A stretch of 64,000 nucleotides of DNA from contig CAZIPC010000005.1 of NCBI GenBank assembly GCA_964541155.1, forward strand, positions 1-64,000. Direction: 5' to 3'. The stretch's first letter is position 1. Every line of letters begins with the position of its first letter. Positions 52,837 through 61,872 of this stretch are shown piece after piece. A program made the translations under genes and the position numbers. The DNA comes from UBA4416 sp964541155 (GTDB taxonomy: Bacteria > Bacteroidota > Bacteroidia > B-17B0 > Aurantibacillaceae). The notes under the pieces were generated by a model that saw only the letters and a program-made list of their open reading frames with translations, did not search any database and was not told the origin of the DNA.

Positions 52837-53692
52837 AATTTTTTGGTATGTTCAGCGTTAATTTTTGTGGCTGATTTATTTCTATGCGAACATAGTTAAT
52901 TTTAAGGTCAATTTTCTTCTCTGCTTTTATCTCAATATTAACATGGTGTGGTGCAAAAACGGAGTCTGATGCTAAAAAAGAGTCATATTTGGCATAAAAG
53001 CTTCTATTAGTAGAGATGTCTTGAAATTCATTACTAATAATTTTAAAATTTTCTGGGTTTAATCTCATGGTTTGTAATGAGCGTTTTAGAGAATCTATTC
53101 CTGTAGTAATACGTCTTAATTTTCGTTTTCTTTCTGTGCTTAAAATGTATTCGCAGTTATCTCTATCTATAACTGGTTTCATTTTGCTGTCTTCATTATC
53201 AAAATCAGCACTATTTCCAATTAATGCAGCTTGAACGAGATCAAAATCTAAATCAGCATTTAATAAGTGATTGATGTAATTAAAATCACCAATAAAAAAT
53301 TGTTTTTTCACATATACTACCATTTTAACTGTATCGCGAGTAATTAAAATTTTAGCTATATCAATCAATCCAACTGCTTGTATAGAAATCCATATAGCAC
53401 TATCCTTTTTGCTTTTTATTCTAACATCTAAATTATGATCTTCTCCATCAATTAATGTTTGAACATCGGCTTTAGCATAAAGCCAATTGTAATTTAGTTC
53501 GTGTTCTTTAATATGTCTAGATAAAGAATTGGCAGATTTGAAAGATAAGTGACATTTTCCAATTGTATCAATAGTTTGTACTTGTTTATTTGTTTTATTG
53601 TTATGTCTCAAAGATTTGCATGAAACAACAGAAAATAGAATTGATAATAACAATAAACTATTATAGGAAAAAGTATGTTTTGTTTTAATCAT
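52802..53692 (-). CDS. DUF4292 lipoprotein
   Basis: A 296-residue lipoprotein: SILFSVVSCKSL gives a lipobox with Cys near 26. The remainder (NWLYAKADVQTLIDGEDHNLDVRIKSKKDSAIWISIQAVGLIDIAKILITRDTV) fits DUF4292, a family of LolA/LolB-like fold described mainly in Bacteroidota. The LolB-like role in lipoprotein handling is inference. Middle gene of the envelope operon; overlaps the TPR gene by 8 bases. Confidence 0.87.
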   Translation of the reverse strand: MIKTKHTFSYNSLLLLSILFSVVSCKSLRHNNKTNKQVQTIDTIGKCHLSFKSANSLSRHIKEHELNYNWLYAKADVQTLIDGEDHNLDVRIKSKKDSAIWISIQAVGLIDIAKILITRDTVKMVVYVKKQFFIGDFNYINHLLNADLDFDLVQAALIGNSADFDNEDSKMKPVIDRDNCEYILSTERKRKLRRITTGIDSLKRSLQTMRLNPENFKIISNEFQDISTNRSFYAKYDSFLASDSVFAPHHVNIEIKAEKKIDLKINYVRIEINQPQKLTLNIPKNYEPIPIKKEQH

Positions 53693-55424
53693 TTAATTTT
53701 TTTTCAGTAATTTTTTTATCTAAATTCTCAGTCCCCCCTCCCGAGTTTTTAGCTTCTTTCCAGTACTTTAAAGCTTCGTCTTTTTTGTTTAGTTTAAATA
53801 AAACGTCTCCATAGTGTTCAATTATTAAACCTTTAGCTCCTTTATTTAACGCTTTGTTAATCCATATTTCTGCTTCTGTATATTTTCCTTGCTGATAAAG
53901 AATCCAGCCATAAGTGTCCATAAATGAAGAATTGTTTGGAGATAATTCGTTGCTTCGTTTTGAGAATTTTTCTGCTTCATTTAGTCTTTCTTTACGAATA
54001 GATAAATAATAGGCGTAATTATTTAATACATAGGCATTATCAGAATCTATTTTTAATGCATCATCATATGCCTTGTCAGATTTGGTGAAATCTTTAATAT
54101 AGTTGTAAGTGTTACCAAGCATTGAGTAAAATTCAAGTAATAGGGGGTTATTATTGTAAATATATTCAATACCGGTTTCGAGAGATTTTATAGCAGTTGC
54201 ATATTTTTTTAATTGAACGGTTGCTACTGCATTAAAATAGTATGTTAATGGATTATTAGGGAATAATTCAATGGCTTCTGTGCTGTGTATTTCAAGAATA
54301 CTATCTTGATGTAATTCAGATTCTACATACATTAATTGTTGCCATATCGAGAAACGACTTTTATCGAGTTGCATTGATTTATAATATTCATTTTGAGCGT
54401 CAATTAATTTTTTATCTCTAAGTAAAAAATCGCCGAAAATAGTATGAATATCAGCAGAGGACGGGTGAAGCTTTAGTGCAATATTACAAAGTTCAAATGC
54501 TTGATTGTTATAGTTTAAATTATTTTCAGATAATTCATAATAAGAGGCTAATATTTTTGCTTTAGTTTCTGCTTCTAAATCAGGATTCTCGAAGGCTAGT
54601 TTAATTTCGTTAGAAAAATTATCTTGGTCGCCTTGATTTTTATAATAATCTGCTAAAGAGAGATGAACTACAGGATTTTTCGGGTCTATTTTTAAAATAA
54701 TTTCATATGTTTTTTTAGCATTTTCAGGCTGATTAGTTTCTAGATAAAACTCTGCTAAGTAATTATAATATTTTGTTTCATTTGGTGTTAATTGAATTAA
54801 TTTTTTTAATTCAGATTCTGCTTCATTAATTTTTTTTAACTGTCGTAGAAGCTTTATTTTATTGAGAGTAAATGCTTCATTTTGACCAAACTGGTTTTCA
54901 AGTTCGTTATATGTTTTAAATGATTTCTCGTAATTTCCACAGTACATGTATTCTGCAGCTAATCCTTCTAAAAATTCTGATCGGTTTGGGAAATTTGCAA
55001 TCAGTTTGGTATATATATCGGCAGCTTGATTAAATTGTCTGTTATTGTTTAAGCATTCTATATACAATAATTGATACCACTCATTTTTAGGATCAGAATT
55101 TGCACAATCTTTACTTAACTTTAATGCAATATCATACAGTCTGTTGTATTTATATATGTTGGCAAGTTCATATTTTACTGCTGCCGAAGAAGGGTCTATT
55201 TTTAAACATTCTTTGAATTTATTTTCGGCTAATTCAATATTTCCTTTCATACGTTCTTTACAGCCTTCAATAAAAATGAAAGTAAATTTTTGTTGATCGG
55301 GTTCTGTAATATGCTTAGAATTAGATGAACTGGTTAATTCTTTATTTGTTTTGCATGAATAATTTACCACTACTAGGGTAAGTAGCATAAAATAGAGAGA
55401 GAATATGTTTAATTTAATATTCAA
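53685..55424 (-). CDS. TPR lipoprotein
   Basis: A 579-residue protein with a lipoprotein-type signal (VVNYSCKTN, Cys near 24) followed by at least ten tetratricopeptide repeats (CLKIDPSSAAVKYELANIYKYN, KKTYEIILKIDPKNPVVHLSLADYYKN, YGWILYQQGKYTEAEIWINKAL). Likely a periplasmic or outer-membrane scaffold. The operon is nucleotidyltransferase, this gene, DUF4292, EnvC-like, an order I recall in many Bacteroidota. Lies 16 bases after the nucleotidyltransferase gene. Confidence 0.9.
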   Translation of the reverse strand: MNIKLNIFSLYFMLLTLVVVNYSCKTNKELTSSSNSKHITEPDQQKFTFIFIEGCKERMKGNIELAENKFKECLKIDPSSAAVKYELANIYKYNRLYDIALKLSKDCANSDPKNEWYQLLYIECLNNNRQFNQAADIYTKLIANFPNRSEFLEGLAAEYMYCGNYEKSFKTYNELENQFGQNEAFTLNKIKLLRQLKKINEAESELKKLIQLTPNETKYYNYLAEFYLETNQPENAKKTYEIILKIDPKNPVVHLSLADYYKNQGDQDNFSNEIKLAFENPDLEAETKAKILASYYELSENNLNYNNQAFELCNIALKLHPSSADIHTIFGDFLLRDKKLIDAQNEYYKSMQLDKSRFSIWQQLMYVESELHQDSILEIHSTEAIELFPNNPLTYYFNAVATVQLKKYATAIKSLETGIEYIYNNNPLLLEFYSMLGNTYNYIKDFTKSDKAYDDALKIDSDNAYVLNNYAYYLSIRKERLNEAEKFSKRSNELSPNNSSFMDTYGWILYQQGKYTEAEIWINKALNKGAKGLIIEHYGDVLFKLNKKDEALKYWKEAKNSGGGTENLDKKITEKKLND

Positions 55425-55440
55425 AAATTAATTGTTTACA

Positions 55441-56451
55441 TTACAAAGAAAGCGTTGTATAATCACTGAGGCTTACATCTAGTGATTTTCCTTTTACTTC
55501 GGCTCCTTCGCCAATCATACTATTAGCAATATTAGCATTGCTAATTTTTGTGTTTGATTGGATAATGCTATTACAAATGTTGCCGTTAATAATAGTACAT
55601 TTTGAACCTATGGATGCATGTGGTCCAATAATAGAATTTTTAATAATAACATCATTGCCTATATAACAAGGCTCAATGATAATACTATTTTCATTAACGA
55701 TGTTTGTTCTGTGTAATTTGTTTTTGTTTTTATCAAACTCTAGTATGCGCTGATTAGTGTATACAGTAGCATCTTTATTTCCGCAATCTAGCCACTCTGT
55801 AACTTTGCCAGGAGTAAATGCAATACCTTTTTGCTTCATGTTTTCTAAAGCATTGGTTAGTTGGTATTCGCCCTTTTCGGTTACGTTATTATCCAATAAA
55901 TATTGTAATTCCTTTTTTAAATTTTCTCCGTCTTTAAAATAATAAATACCAATAATAGCTAAATTGCTTACAAGTGTTTTTGGTTTTTCTACAAAGTCAG
56001 TAATAATACCTGCCTCATTTAATTTAACAACTCCAAATTGGCTAGGATCTTCAATGCCTTGCACCCAAATAACTCCTTCTTGGTTTGTATCCATAACAAA
56101 ATCGGCTTTAAACAAGGTGTCTGCAAAGGCTACAACTGTTTTCCCAGAAATACTATCTTTTGCACACATAATAGCATGTGCTGTTCCTAAGGCTTTTTCT
56201 TGATAGCATATTGTTCCTTTAGCGCCTTGTTCTTCAGCTATTTTAATTAGATTCTCTTCTACTTCTTTACCAAAGTCAGGGCCTATAATAAAAGCAATTT
56301 CATCAACTTTTTCTCCACATACTTTTGTAATATCTTCTACTAATCTTTGTACAATGGGTTTTCCGGCAATATTTATTAATGGTTTAGGCACAGTAAGTGT
56401 ATGCGGACGCATACGTTTTCCTTTTCCGGCCATGGGTATAATAATTTTCAT
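55441..56451 (-). CDS. Sugar-phosphate nucleotidyltransferase
   Basis: The N-terminus IIPMAGKGKRMRPHTLTVPKPLINIAGKPI is the nucleotide-sugar pyrophosphorylase motif (G-x-G-x-R, P-K-P); FADTLFKADF and GVVKLNEAGIITDFVEKPK are also typical. From about 245 the chain is a left-handed beta helix (hexapeptide repeats IIEPCYIGNDVIIKNSIIGP). It resembles GlmU/RmlA/ManC relatives, but the exact sugar cannot be told (glucose- or mannose-1-phosphate most likely). First gene of the envelope operon; promoter at 56485-56518. Confidence 0.9.
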   Translation of the reverse strand: MKIIIPMAGKGKRMRPHTLTVPKPLINIAGKPIVQRLVEDITKVCGEKVDEIAFIIGPDFGKEVEENLIKIAEEQGAKGTICYQEKALGTAHAIMCAKDSISGKTVVAFADTLFKADFVMDTNQEGVIWVQGIEDPSQFGVVKLNEAGIITDFVEKPKTLVSNLAIIGIYYFKDGENLKKELQYLLDNNVTEKGEYQLTNALENMKQKGIAFTPGKVTEWLDCGNKDATVYTNQRILEFDKNKNKLHRTNIVNENSIIIEPCYIGNDVIIKNSIIGPHASIGSKCTIINGNICNSIIQSNTKISNANIANSMIGEGAEVKGKSLDVSLSDYTTLSL

Positions 56452-56484
56452 AAAAATCTTTTAGTTATGTTGTAACACAAATAA

Positions 56485-56518
56485 CAAATATAATATTTAA
56501 AATAGTATTAATTGCCAA
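56485..56518 (-). promoter_or_regulatory. Promoter of the envelope operon
   Basis: On the minus strand TTG (56516-56518), 23 bases, TATATTTG (56485-56492). Spacing is at the upper end of the Bacteroidota range. The ATG is at 56451. Confidence 0.55.
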
Positions 56519-56605
56519 TTTTGAGGCAGTTATATATCTATAATTTTACAATAATAATCTTAATTATTTAATGCATCACATAATAATTATTTTTAATTAA
56601 TTTAT

Positions 56606-57394
56606 TTACAAACAGCCAGTTCTACCGCCATCAACAGGTAAGTTAATGCCATTAATATATGAGGCAGCTGGAGATGCTAAAAATGCTACAGCATTGGCAA
56701 TTTCAGAAGCTTCTGCAAAACGACCCATTGGAATTTCAGAAATCATTTCTTGCGTTACATCATTTAATGCATGACCAGTTTTTGTAGATTTATTTTCGAT
56801 AATTGATTTTAATCTAATTGTTGATGTAGCACCTGGTAATACATTATTTACAGTGATATTAAATTTTCCTAATTCTCCTGCTAATGTTTTTGCCCAATTT
56901 GCAACAGCTGCACGTATTGTGTTAGAAACACCAAGATTTGCTAAAGGTTGTTTTACAGAAGTAGAGATAATATTTATTATACGCCCATATTTGGTATTTT
57001 TCATGCCTTCTATACAAGCTTGTGCTAAAATATGATTGCAAATTAAGTGATTATTAAATGCAGATAAAAATTCATCTGTTTTTGCTAAATGTGCAGGGCC
57101 AGCAGGTGGTCCGCCTGTATTATTAATAAGAATGTGTACTATTGGTTGGCGTTGCAAATAAGCTTCAATAATGTTTTTTAATTCTTCTGGCTTGCTAAAA
57201 TCAACGCATAAATAAGAGTGTAATTGCCCAGCAGTTGTGCTTAATTCTTGTTTTACAATTTTTAAAGCCTCTTCATTTCTAGCAATTAGCGTTACATTTG
57301 CTCCTAAGTTTGCTAATTCTATAGCAATGGCTTTTCCAATTCCTTGAGTGCTTCCGCAAACAATTGCTTGTTTATGTTTTAAATCTAAATTCAT
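56606..57394 (-). CDS. SDR-like oxidoreductase with altered active site
   Basis: A 262-residue Rossmann protein of the short-chain dehydrogenase superfamily: GSTQGIGKAIAIELANLG (cofactor loop), HILINNTGGPPAGP in place of the usual NNAG, GRIINIISTS (active Ser), PLPVDGG-like NLPVDGGRTGCL at the end. At the usual YxxxK there is S157-N-T-I-R161 (VSNTIRAAVANWAKTLAGELG), so both catalytic Tyr and Lys are replaced. This is a known divergent class (BKR-like SDR, cd05344 style), of unknown reaction. Last gene of the run gltX, VOC, tadA, SDR, 2 bases from tadA. Confidence 0.9.
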   Translation of the reverse strand: MNLDLKHKQAIVCGSTQGIGKAIAIELANLGANVTLIARNEEALKIVKQELSTTAGQLHSYLCVDFSKPEELKNIIEAYLQRQPIVHILINNTGGPPAGPAHLAKTDEFLSAFNNHLICNHILAQACIEGMKNTKYGRIINIISTSVKQPLANLGVSNTIRAAVANWAKTLAGELGKFNITVNNVLPGATSTIRLKSIIENKSTKTGHALNDVTQEMISEIPMGRFAEASEIANAVAFLASPAASYINGINLPVDGGRTGCL

Positions 57395-57396
57395 GT

Positions 57397-57840
57397 TTAT
57401 TTTCTTTTAGTTTGAAAAAAATCTTTTAATAGTGTTGAGCATTCATGTTCTAAAACACCTTTAACTATAAATGTTTTTGGATGTAATACATTTTGATTAA
57501 TAGTTGTGTATCCTTTTTTTTCATCAGTGGCACCAAATACAATTTTAGTAATGTGAGACCAATATAATGCTCCGGCACACATTAAACAGGGTTCTAATGT
57601 AACATAAAGAGTGCAGTCATTTAAATATTTTCCACCAATAGCACTGGTTGCTGATGTAATGGCTTGCATTTCTGCATGTGCCGTTACATCATTTAATCGT
57701 TCAGTGTAATTATGAGCTCTGGCAATTATTTTATTGTTGGCTACAATGATGGCACCTACAGGCACTTCATCTGCCTCATAGGCTTTTCGAGCTTCTTTTA
57801 GCGCTTCGTTCATAAAATATTCATCAGAGTATAATTCCAT
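57397..57840 (-). CDS. tadA: tRNA adenosine(34) deaminase
   Basis: TadA changes A34 to inosine in tRNA-Arg(ACG). Seen: zinc and catalytic residues H55, E57 (HAEMQAI) and C85, C88 (PCLMCAGALYWSHI), and the C-terminal KKGYTTINQNVLHPKTF. At 147 residues it is a normal TadA, not a guanine deaminase, which would have a different end, although sequence alone cannot exclude it entirely. Directly abuts the VOC gene and sits 2 bases before the SDR gene. Confidence 0.93.
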   Translation of the reverse strand: MELYSDEYFMNEALKEARKAYEADEVPVGAIIVANNKIIARAHNYTERLNDVTAHAEMQAITSATSAIGGKYLNDCTLYVTLEPCLMCAGALYWSHITKIVFGATDEKKGYTTINQNVLHPKTFIVKGVLEHECSTLLKDFFQTKRK

Positions 57841-58221
57841 TTATTTACTTAATTTAAATTCTGGATTATAAATAAATCCAACGATATTTTCCCAAGGGTC
57901 TTTTATTGTTGCTACTATTATTTCACCTCCAACATTTTGAGGCATCTCGTGAACTGTAGCTCCCATTTGTAATAAGTGATTAAAAGCCTCTTCAACATTA
58001 TTAACCCCCCAGTAGGATAATATATTTTCACCTTTTCTAAAATTCGCTTGCTCTTCAGGTTGAAGGCCTAATTCATAGCCTCCAATATTAAATCCTACAT
58101 AAAACGATTCATCGAAGTATGGTGTCACCCCAAATGCCTTGGTATACCAATCTTTAGCCATTTTTATATCTGCTACTTTATAAATTGTAGTTCGTAATCC
58201 GAGTATATTGTTAGCATTCAT
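57841..58221 (-). CDS. VOC/glyoxalase family protein
   Basis: A 126-residue protein with the VOC fold (LGLRTTIYKVADIKMAKDWYTKAFGVTPYF, GFNIGGYELGLQP, WGVNNVEEAFNHLLQMGATVHEMPQNVGG, IKDPWENIVGFIYNPEF). Such small, single-domain members carry out varied reactions or bind ligands; no specific one can be read here. Co-transcribed after gltX (20 bases) and abutting tadA. Confidence 0.88.
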   Translation of the reverse strand: MNANNILGLRTTIYKVADIKMAKDWYTKAFGVTPYFDESFYVGFNIGGYELGLQPEEQANFRKGENILSYWGVNNVEEAFNHLLQMGATVHEMPQNVGGEIIVATIKDPWENIVGFIYNPEFKLSK

Positions 58222-58241
58222 TTAAAAATGGGTAATTGTTT

Positions 58242-59759
58242 TTAGAGTTTACTTAACGCAGAATTTAATCTTTGTATAGTTTCTTCTTTCCCTAATAAAG
58301 CCAGCATATCAAATAACTGAGCGCCACCTGCTACACCAGTAGTTAATACGCGCACTAATTGCATATCAATTTTACCTAATTCAGGTTCAACTGCTGCAAA
58401 TAAATCATGTAAACTCGTGCTTGTCCATGTATCTATGGTAGATAGCTTTTCAGTTAGTTTAGTGTAAGTTGCTTTTGAATTTTCATTCCATTTTTTAGCT
58501 ATTACTTTTTCATCATAGCTTGTTGGACTTGTAAAAAAGTATGAGCCTAAATCATAAAACTCTGTTACAAAATGTGCTTTTTCTTTTATCAATTTACAAA
58601 ACTCAGTTACAAAAGGTTTATCTTTTTTTATACCTTTTGCTTCTAATAAAGGCATAACAGAATCAGCTAATTGTTCATCTGTTTGCATTCTTAAATATTG
58701 TTGATTAAACCATTTTGTTTTTTCGGGATCAAATTTAGCGCCAGATTTATTTACTCGCTCAAAAGAAAAATTAGCAATCAATTCTTCTTTGCTCATGATT
58801 TCGCGATTATCACCAGGATTCCATCCTAATAAGGCTAACATATTGATGAAAGCATCTGGAGCAAAACCAGATTCTCTATAACCTACATATTTTTCGCCTG
58901 TTCTTTCATCATACCAATCTAACGGAAACATTGGTAATCCTGATTTATCACGTTTAGATAATTTTCCGTTGCCATCTGGTTTTAAAATTAAAGGTAGGTG
59001 TGCTAATTTTGGCATTTCTTCTTCTAAACCTAAGTAACGATAAATTAAAATATGAGACGGTGCACTTGGCAACCACTCTTCGCCACGCACGGCATGTGAA
59101 ATTTTCATTTCAATATCGTCTACAATATGTGCTAGGTGATAGGTTGGCATACCATCTGATTTTAATAACACTTTGTCATCAACTTGACTTGAATTAACTG
59201 TTACCCATCCGCGAATAATATCATGAAAACGTATTTCTTCATTTCTAGGCACCTTTAATCTTACAACATAAGGAGCTCCGCTTCCAATTAATTTATTTAC
59301 CTCATCTTCTGGTAATGTTAATGAATTACGCATGTTTTGACGAGTGATAGCATTGTATTGAGGGGCAACAACTTTTGCAGCCTCCAAGCGTTTGCGCATT
59401 TCATCTAATTCTTCGGAAGTGTCAAATGCTATATAAGCATGACCAGATGCTATTAATTGGTCAGCATATTTTTTATATATTCCAAGTTCTTTTCTTTCGC
59501 TTTGACGATATGGGGCATAAGGACCATCTCCAAAACCAACACCTTCATTAGGTTCTATACCACACCATTTAAGTGCGTTAATAATATATTCTTCAGCGCC
59601 ATTTACATAACGGGTTTGATCTGTATCTTCTATTCTCAATACAAAATCACCATTATGCTTTTTTGCAAATAAATAGCTAAATAAAGCAGTTCTAACACCG
59701 CCCATGTGTAAACCGCCAGTTGGACTTGGCGCAAAACGTAATCTTACTCTTTTTTCCAT
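58242..59759 (-). CDS. gltX: Glutamyl-tRNA synthetase
   Basis: Class I synthetase that charges tRNA-Glu (and tRNA-Gln in organisms with GatCAB). Seen: the HIGH-like motif PSPTGGLHMGG, ALFSYLFAKKHNGDFVLRIEDTDQTR, and the KMSKS-like GKLSKRDK. The start ATG 59759 (MEKRVRLRFAPSPTG) fits all homologues; an upstream TTG at 59768 does not. The 505-residue length is usual. The start lies 6 bases after a TATCTTTG promoter element, giving a nearly leaderless transcript. First gene of the operon gltX, VOC, tadA, SDR. Confidence 0.97.
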   Translation of the reverse strand: MEKRVRLRFAPSPTGGLHMGGVRTALFSYLFAKKHNGDFVLRIEDTDQTRYVNGAEEYIINALKWCGIEPNEGVGFGDGPYAPYRQSERKELGIYKKYADQLIASGHAYIAFDTSEELDEMRKRLEAAKVVAPQYNAITRQNMRNSLTLPEDEVNKLIGSGAPYVVRLKVPRNEEIRFHDIIRGWVTVNSSQVDDKVLLKSDGMPTYHLAHIVDDIEMKISHAVRGEEWLPSAPSHILIYRYLGLEEEMPKLAHLPLILKPDGNGKLSKRDKSGLPMFPLDWYDERTGEKYVGYRESGFAPDAFINMLALLGWNPGDNREIMSKEELIANFSFERVNKSGAKFDPEKTKWFNQQYLRMQTDEQLADSVMPLLEAKGIKKDKPFVTEFCKLIKEKAHFVTEFYDLGSYFFTSPTSYDEKVIAKKWNENSKATYTKLTEKLSTIDTWTSTSLHDLFAAVEPELGKIDMQLVRVLTTGVAGGAQLFDMLALLGKEETIQRLNSALSKL

Positions 59760-59765
59760 AGTGCG

Positions 59766-59773
59766 CAAAGATA
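59766..59773 (-). promoter_or_regulatory. Promoter -7 element of gltX
   Basis: On the minus strand TATCTTTG followed by CGCAC, ending 6 bases from the gltX ATG. No -33 TTG at normal spacing. The TTTGCGCAC form is shared with the ABC exporter promoter at 38697-38704. Confidence 0.5.
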
Positions 59774-59863
59774 ATTATAAAAATGAAACTGTTTTTATGA
59801 AAAACCAATTATGGGTTATTCGTTTTATTATACTGTAAATATTGCTTAAAATTTTTAATGAGT

Positions 59864-60961
59864 TTATTTAATCAAAAATTTATCGATATCTATTTTTACA
59901 GTAAATATATGTGAATATAAAGAAGTAGAAACATTGCCAATATTTGTCATGGCATAATCTAAATTAAATACTTTATACTTAATTCCAACTCCAATATTAG
60001 GTTGAATTGTTGTTGAGGTTCCTCCAAAATTATTCATTGTTTTTTGAATGTTACCAATACCGCCTCGTAAAAAAATAAATTTCTTATACCCTAATTCTAA
60101 TCCAAAAGCGGGCTCCATGCTCCAGTGATTGGTTTTAATTACAGTATTTCGTTTACCATCAAATGTATTAATAAGATTTATTTCGCCATTAATAGATAAT
60201 TTATTGTTCCAAACTAACCATGTTTTAGTAACGCCTAATATTAATTTTGGAACGGTAACTTCTATTGAATTGCTTGGAATATCATTTCCTGTAGTGATAA
60301 ATGTTTGTTTAAGATTATCTGATAAATTATAACTCCAAGCATTAAATGTGCCAGTTATGTCTCTTGCCATGGCTGCAAAGCGCCATTGTTTATAATCATA
60401 CATGGCTCCTGCGTCTAATCCAAAGCCCCAAGCTCCAGCAAAGTCACCTAATTTTCGACGAATAATTTTTGCATTTCCACCAATTGTTAATCCTTTTATT
60501 TTAGTTATGTTTCTTGCGTAGGATAGTAATAAAGCGGCGTCAACAGCATTAAAAGATTTCAATCGTGAATAATCGATATTGCCATTTGCATCAATTAATT
60601 CGGTTGTATTGGGTATATTATCTACACCAAAGCGAATAAAAGATATGCCGGCAACACTATTGCTATCAATACGTTTTGAGGCTCCAATGAAATCATACTT
60701 TGCTATTCCAGCAAAATATTCGGCATGCATTAATCCAATTTGTAAGTTACTTTTTTGAAGATTTAATCCAGCTGGATTCCAATAACCAGCAGTTACGTCG
60801 TTAACAGATGCAATATTTGCGTTAGCCATTGATAATGCTCGAGCTCCAACACCAACGTTTAAAAATTCGTTACTATATTTTGCAATTTGCGATTTTATTA
60901 AAGAAGCATTTAATAAAATTGCAATTAGCAATACTGTATTTTTTATTGAAAATAGACGCAT
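59864..60961 (-). CDS. PorV/PorQ-family outer-membrane protein
   Basis: A 365-residue outer-membrane protein with a signal peptide (ends IKSQ). AKYSNEFLNVGVGARALSMANANIASVNDVTAGYWNPAGL is the typical start of the PorV/PorQ family, and the rest is beta-barrel-like, with the closing GIKYKVFNLDYAMTNIG. PorV shuttles T9SS cargo to the attachment complex; this may be a second member (PorV2-like), not PorV itself. It fits the two T9SS-sorted proteins in this window, but it is not adjacent to other T9SS genes. Confidence 0.87.
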   Translation of the reverse strand: MRLFSIKNTVLLIAILLNASLIKSQIAKYSNEFLNVGVGARALSMANANIASVNDVTAGYWNPAGLNLQKSNLQIGLMHAEYFAGIAKYDFIGASKRIDSNSVAGISFIRFGVDNIPNTTELIDANGNIDYSRLKSFNAVDAALLLSYARNITKIKGLTIGGNAKIIRRKLGDFAGAWGFGLDAGAMYDYKQWRFAAMARDITGTFNAWSYNLSDNLKQTFITTGNDIPSNSIEVTVPKLILGVTKTWLVWNNKLSINGEINLINTFDGKRNTVIKTNHWSMEPAFGLELGYKKFIFLRGGIGNIQKTMNNFGGTSTTIQPNIGVGIKYKVFNLDYAMTNIGNVSTSLYSHIFTVKIDIDKFLIK

Positions 60962-61117
60962 AATTTAATCAAAATCTAAAATAAGAGTTTATTTGTTAAG
61001 AAACGTGTTTATTATGAAAATAGTATAGTGATAGTATGATTTTGTTTATGTAATTTACAAAATACACTTTTGGATATGAATAAAGTTTTATTCATTTGTA
61101 TATATTTACATGCTATT

Positions 61118-61864
61118 ATGAAAATAAAAGAAAACATTCCAAATGCAATAACATCTTGTAATTTATTATGTGGCTGTTTAGCTATTGTTCAGGCTTTTGA
61201 AGGAAATTTAGTTTATTCGGCCTATTTAGTTGGATTAGCTGCTGTATTTGATTTTTTTGATGGCTTTGTAGCTAGAATATTAAATGTGAGTTCTTTAATC
61301 GGTAAAGATTTAGACAGTTTGGCTGATATGGTTACATTTGGTGTAGTTCCAGGAATTGTTTTATTTCAAATGGTTAATAGAGGGATGATGGTTAATGAGA
61401 AAGATTTTGAATCATTAAGGTATTTAAAATATATTACATTTTTAGTTCCAATTTTTTCAGCCATTCGGTTAGCTAAGTTTAATAATGATTCTCGTCAATC
61501 TGATTCATTTATTGGTGTGCCAACTCCTGCAAATTCAATTTTAATTTTATCAATACCTTTAATTGTAGGCTGGCAAAATAATTTTTCTTATGATAGTTAT
61601 AATCATTATAATATGTTTATTAATCCTTATTTTTTAATTATTTTAAGCTGTGTAATGAGTTTTTTATTAATTGCGGAACTTCCTTTATTTGCTTTAAAAT
61701 TTAAGCATTTTAAATGGATAGGTAACGAGATACGTTATGTGTTTTTAATGTTAAGTATTTTATTGCTTTCAGTTTTTCATTTATTAGCAATCCCACTAAT
61801 TATTTTAGTTTATATTTTACTTAGCTTTTCTAATAATATTATTAAAGGAGTAAAAACAAAATAA
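61118..61864 (+). CDS. pssA: CDP-diacylglycerol-serine O-phosphatidyltransferase
   Basis: An integral membrane enzyme that makes phosphatidylserine from CDP-diacylglycerol and serine, for phosphatidylethanolamine. The full CDP-alcohol phosphotransferase signature is visible: DGFVARILNVSSLIGKDLDSLAD (D-G-x2-A-R-x8-G-x3-D-x3-D). At least six membrane segments follow, typical of class II Pss. Start ATG 61118 (MKIKENIPNAITSCNLLCGCLA) gives 248 residues; an upstream TTG frame at 61070 adds a non-typical hydrophobic stretch. A partner psd gene is not in the window. Confidence 0.93.
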   Translation: MKIKENIPNAITSCNLLCGCLAIVQAFEGNLVYSAYLVGLAAVFDFFDGFVARILNVSSLIGKDLDSLADMVTFGVVPGIVLFQMVNRGMMVNEKDFESLRYLKYITFLVPIFSAIRLAKFNNDSRQSDSFIGVPTPANSILILSIPLIVGWQNNFSYDSYNHYNMFINPYFLIILSCVMSFLLIAELPLFALKFKHFKWIGNEIRYVFLMLSILLLSVFHLLAIPLIILVYILLSFSNNIIKGVKTK

Positions 61865-61872
61865 TTGTTTGT

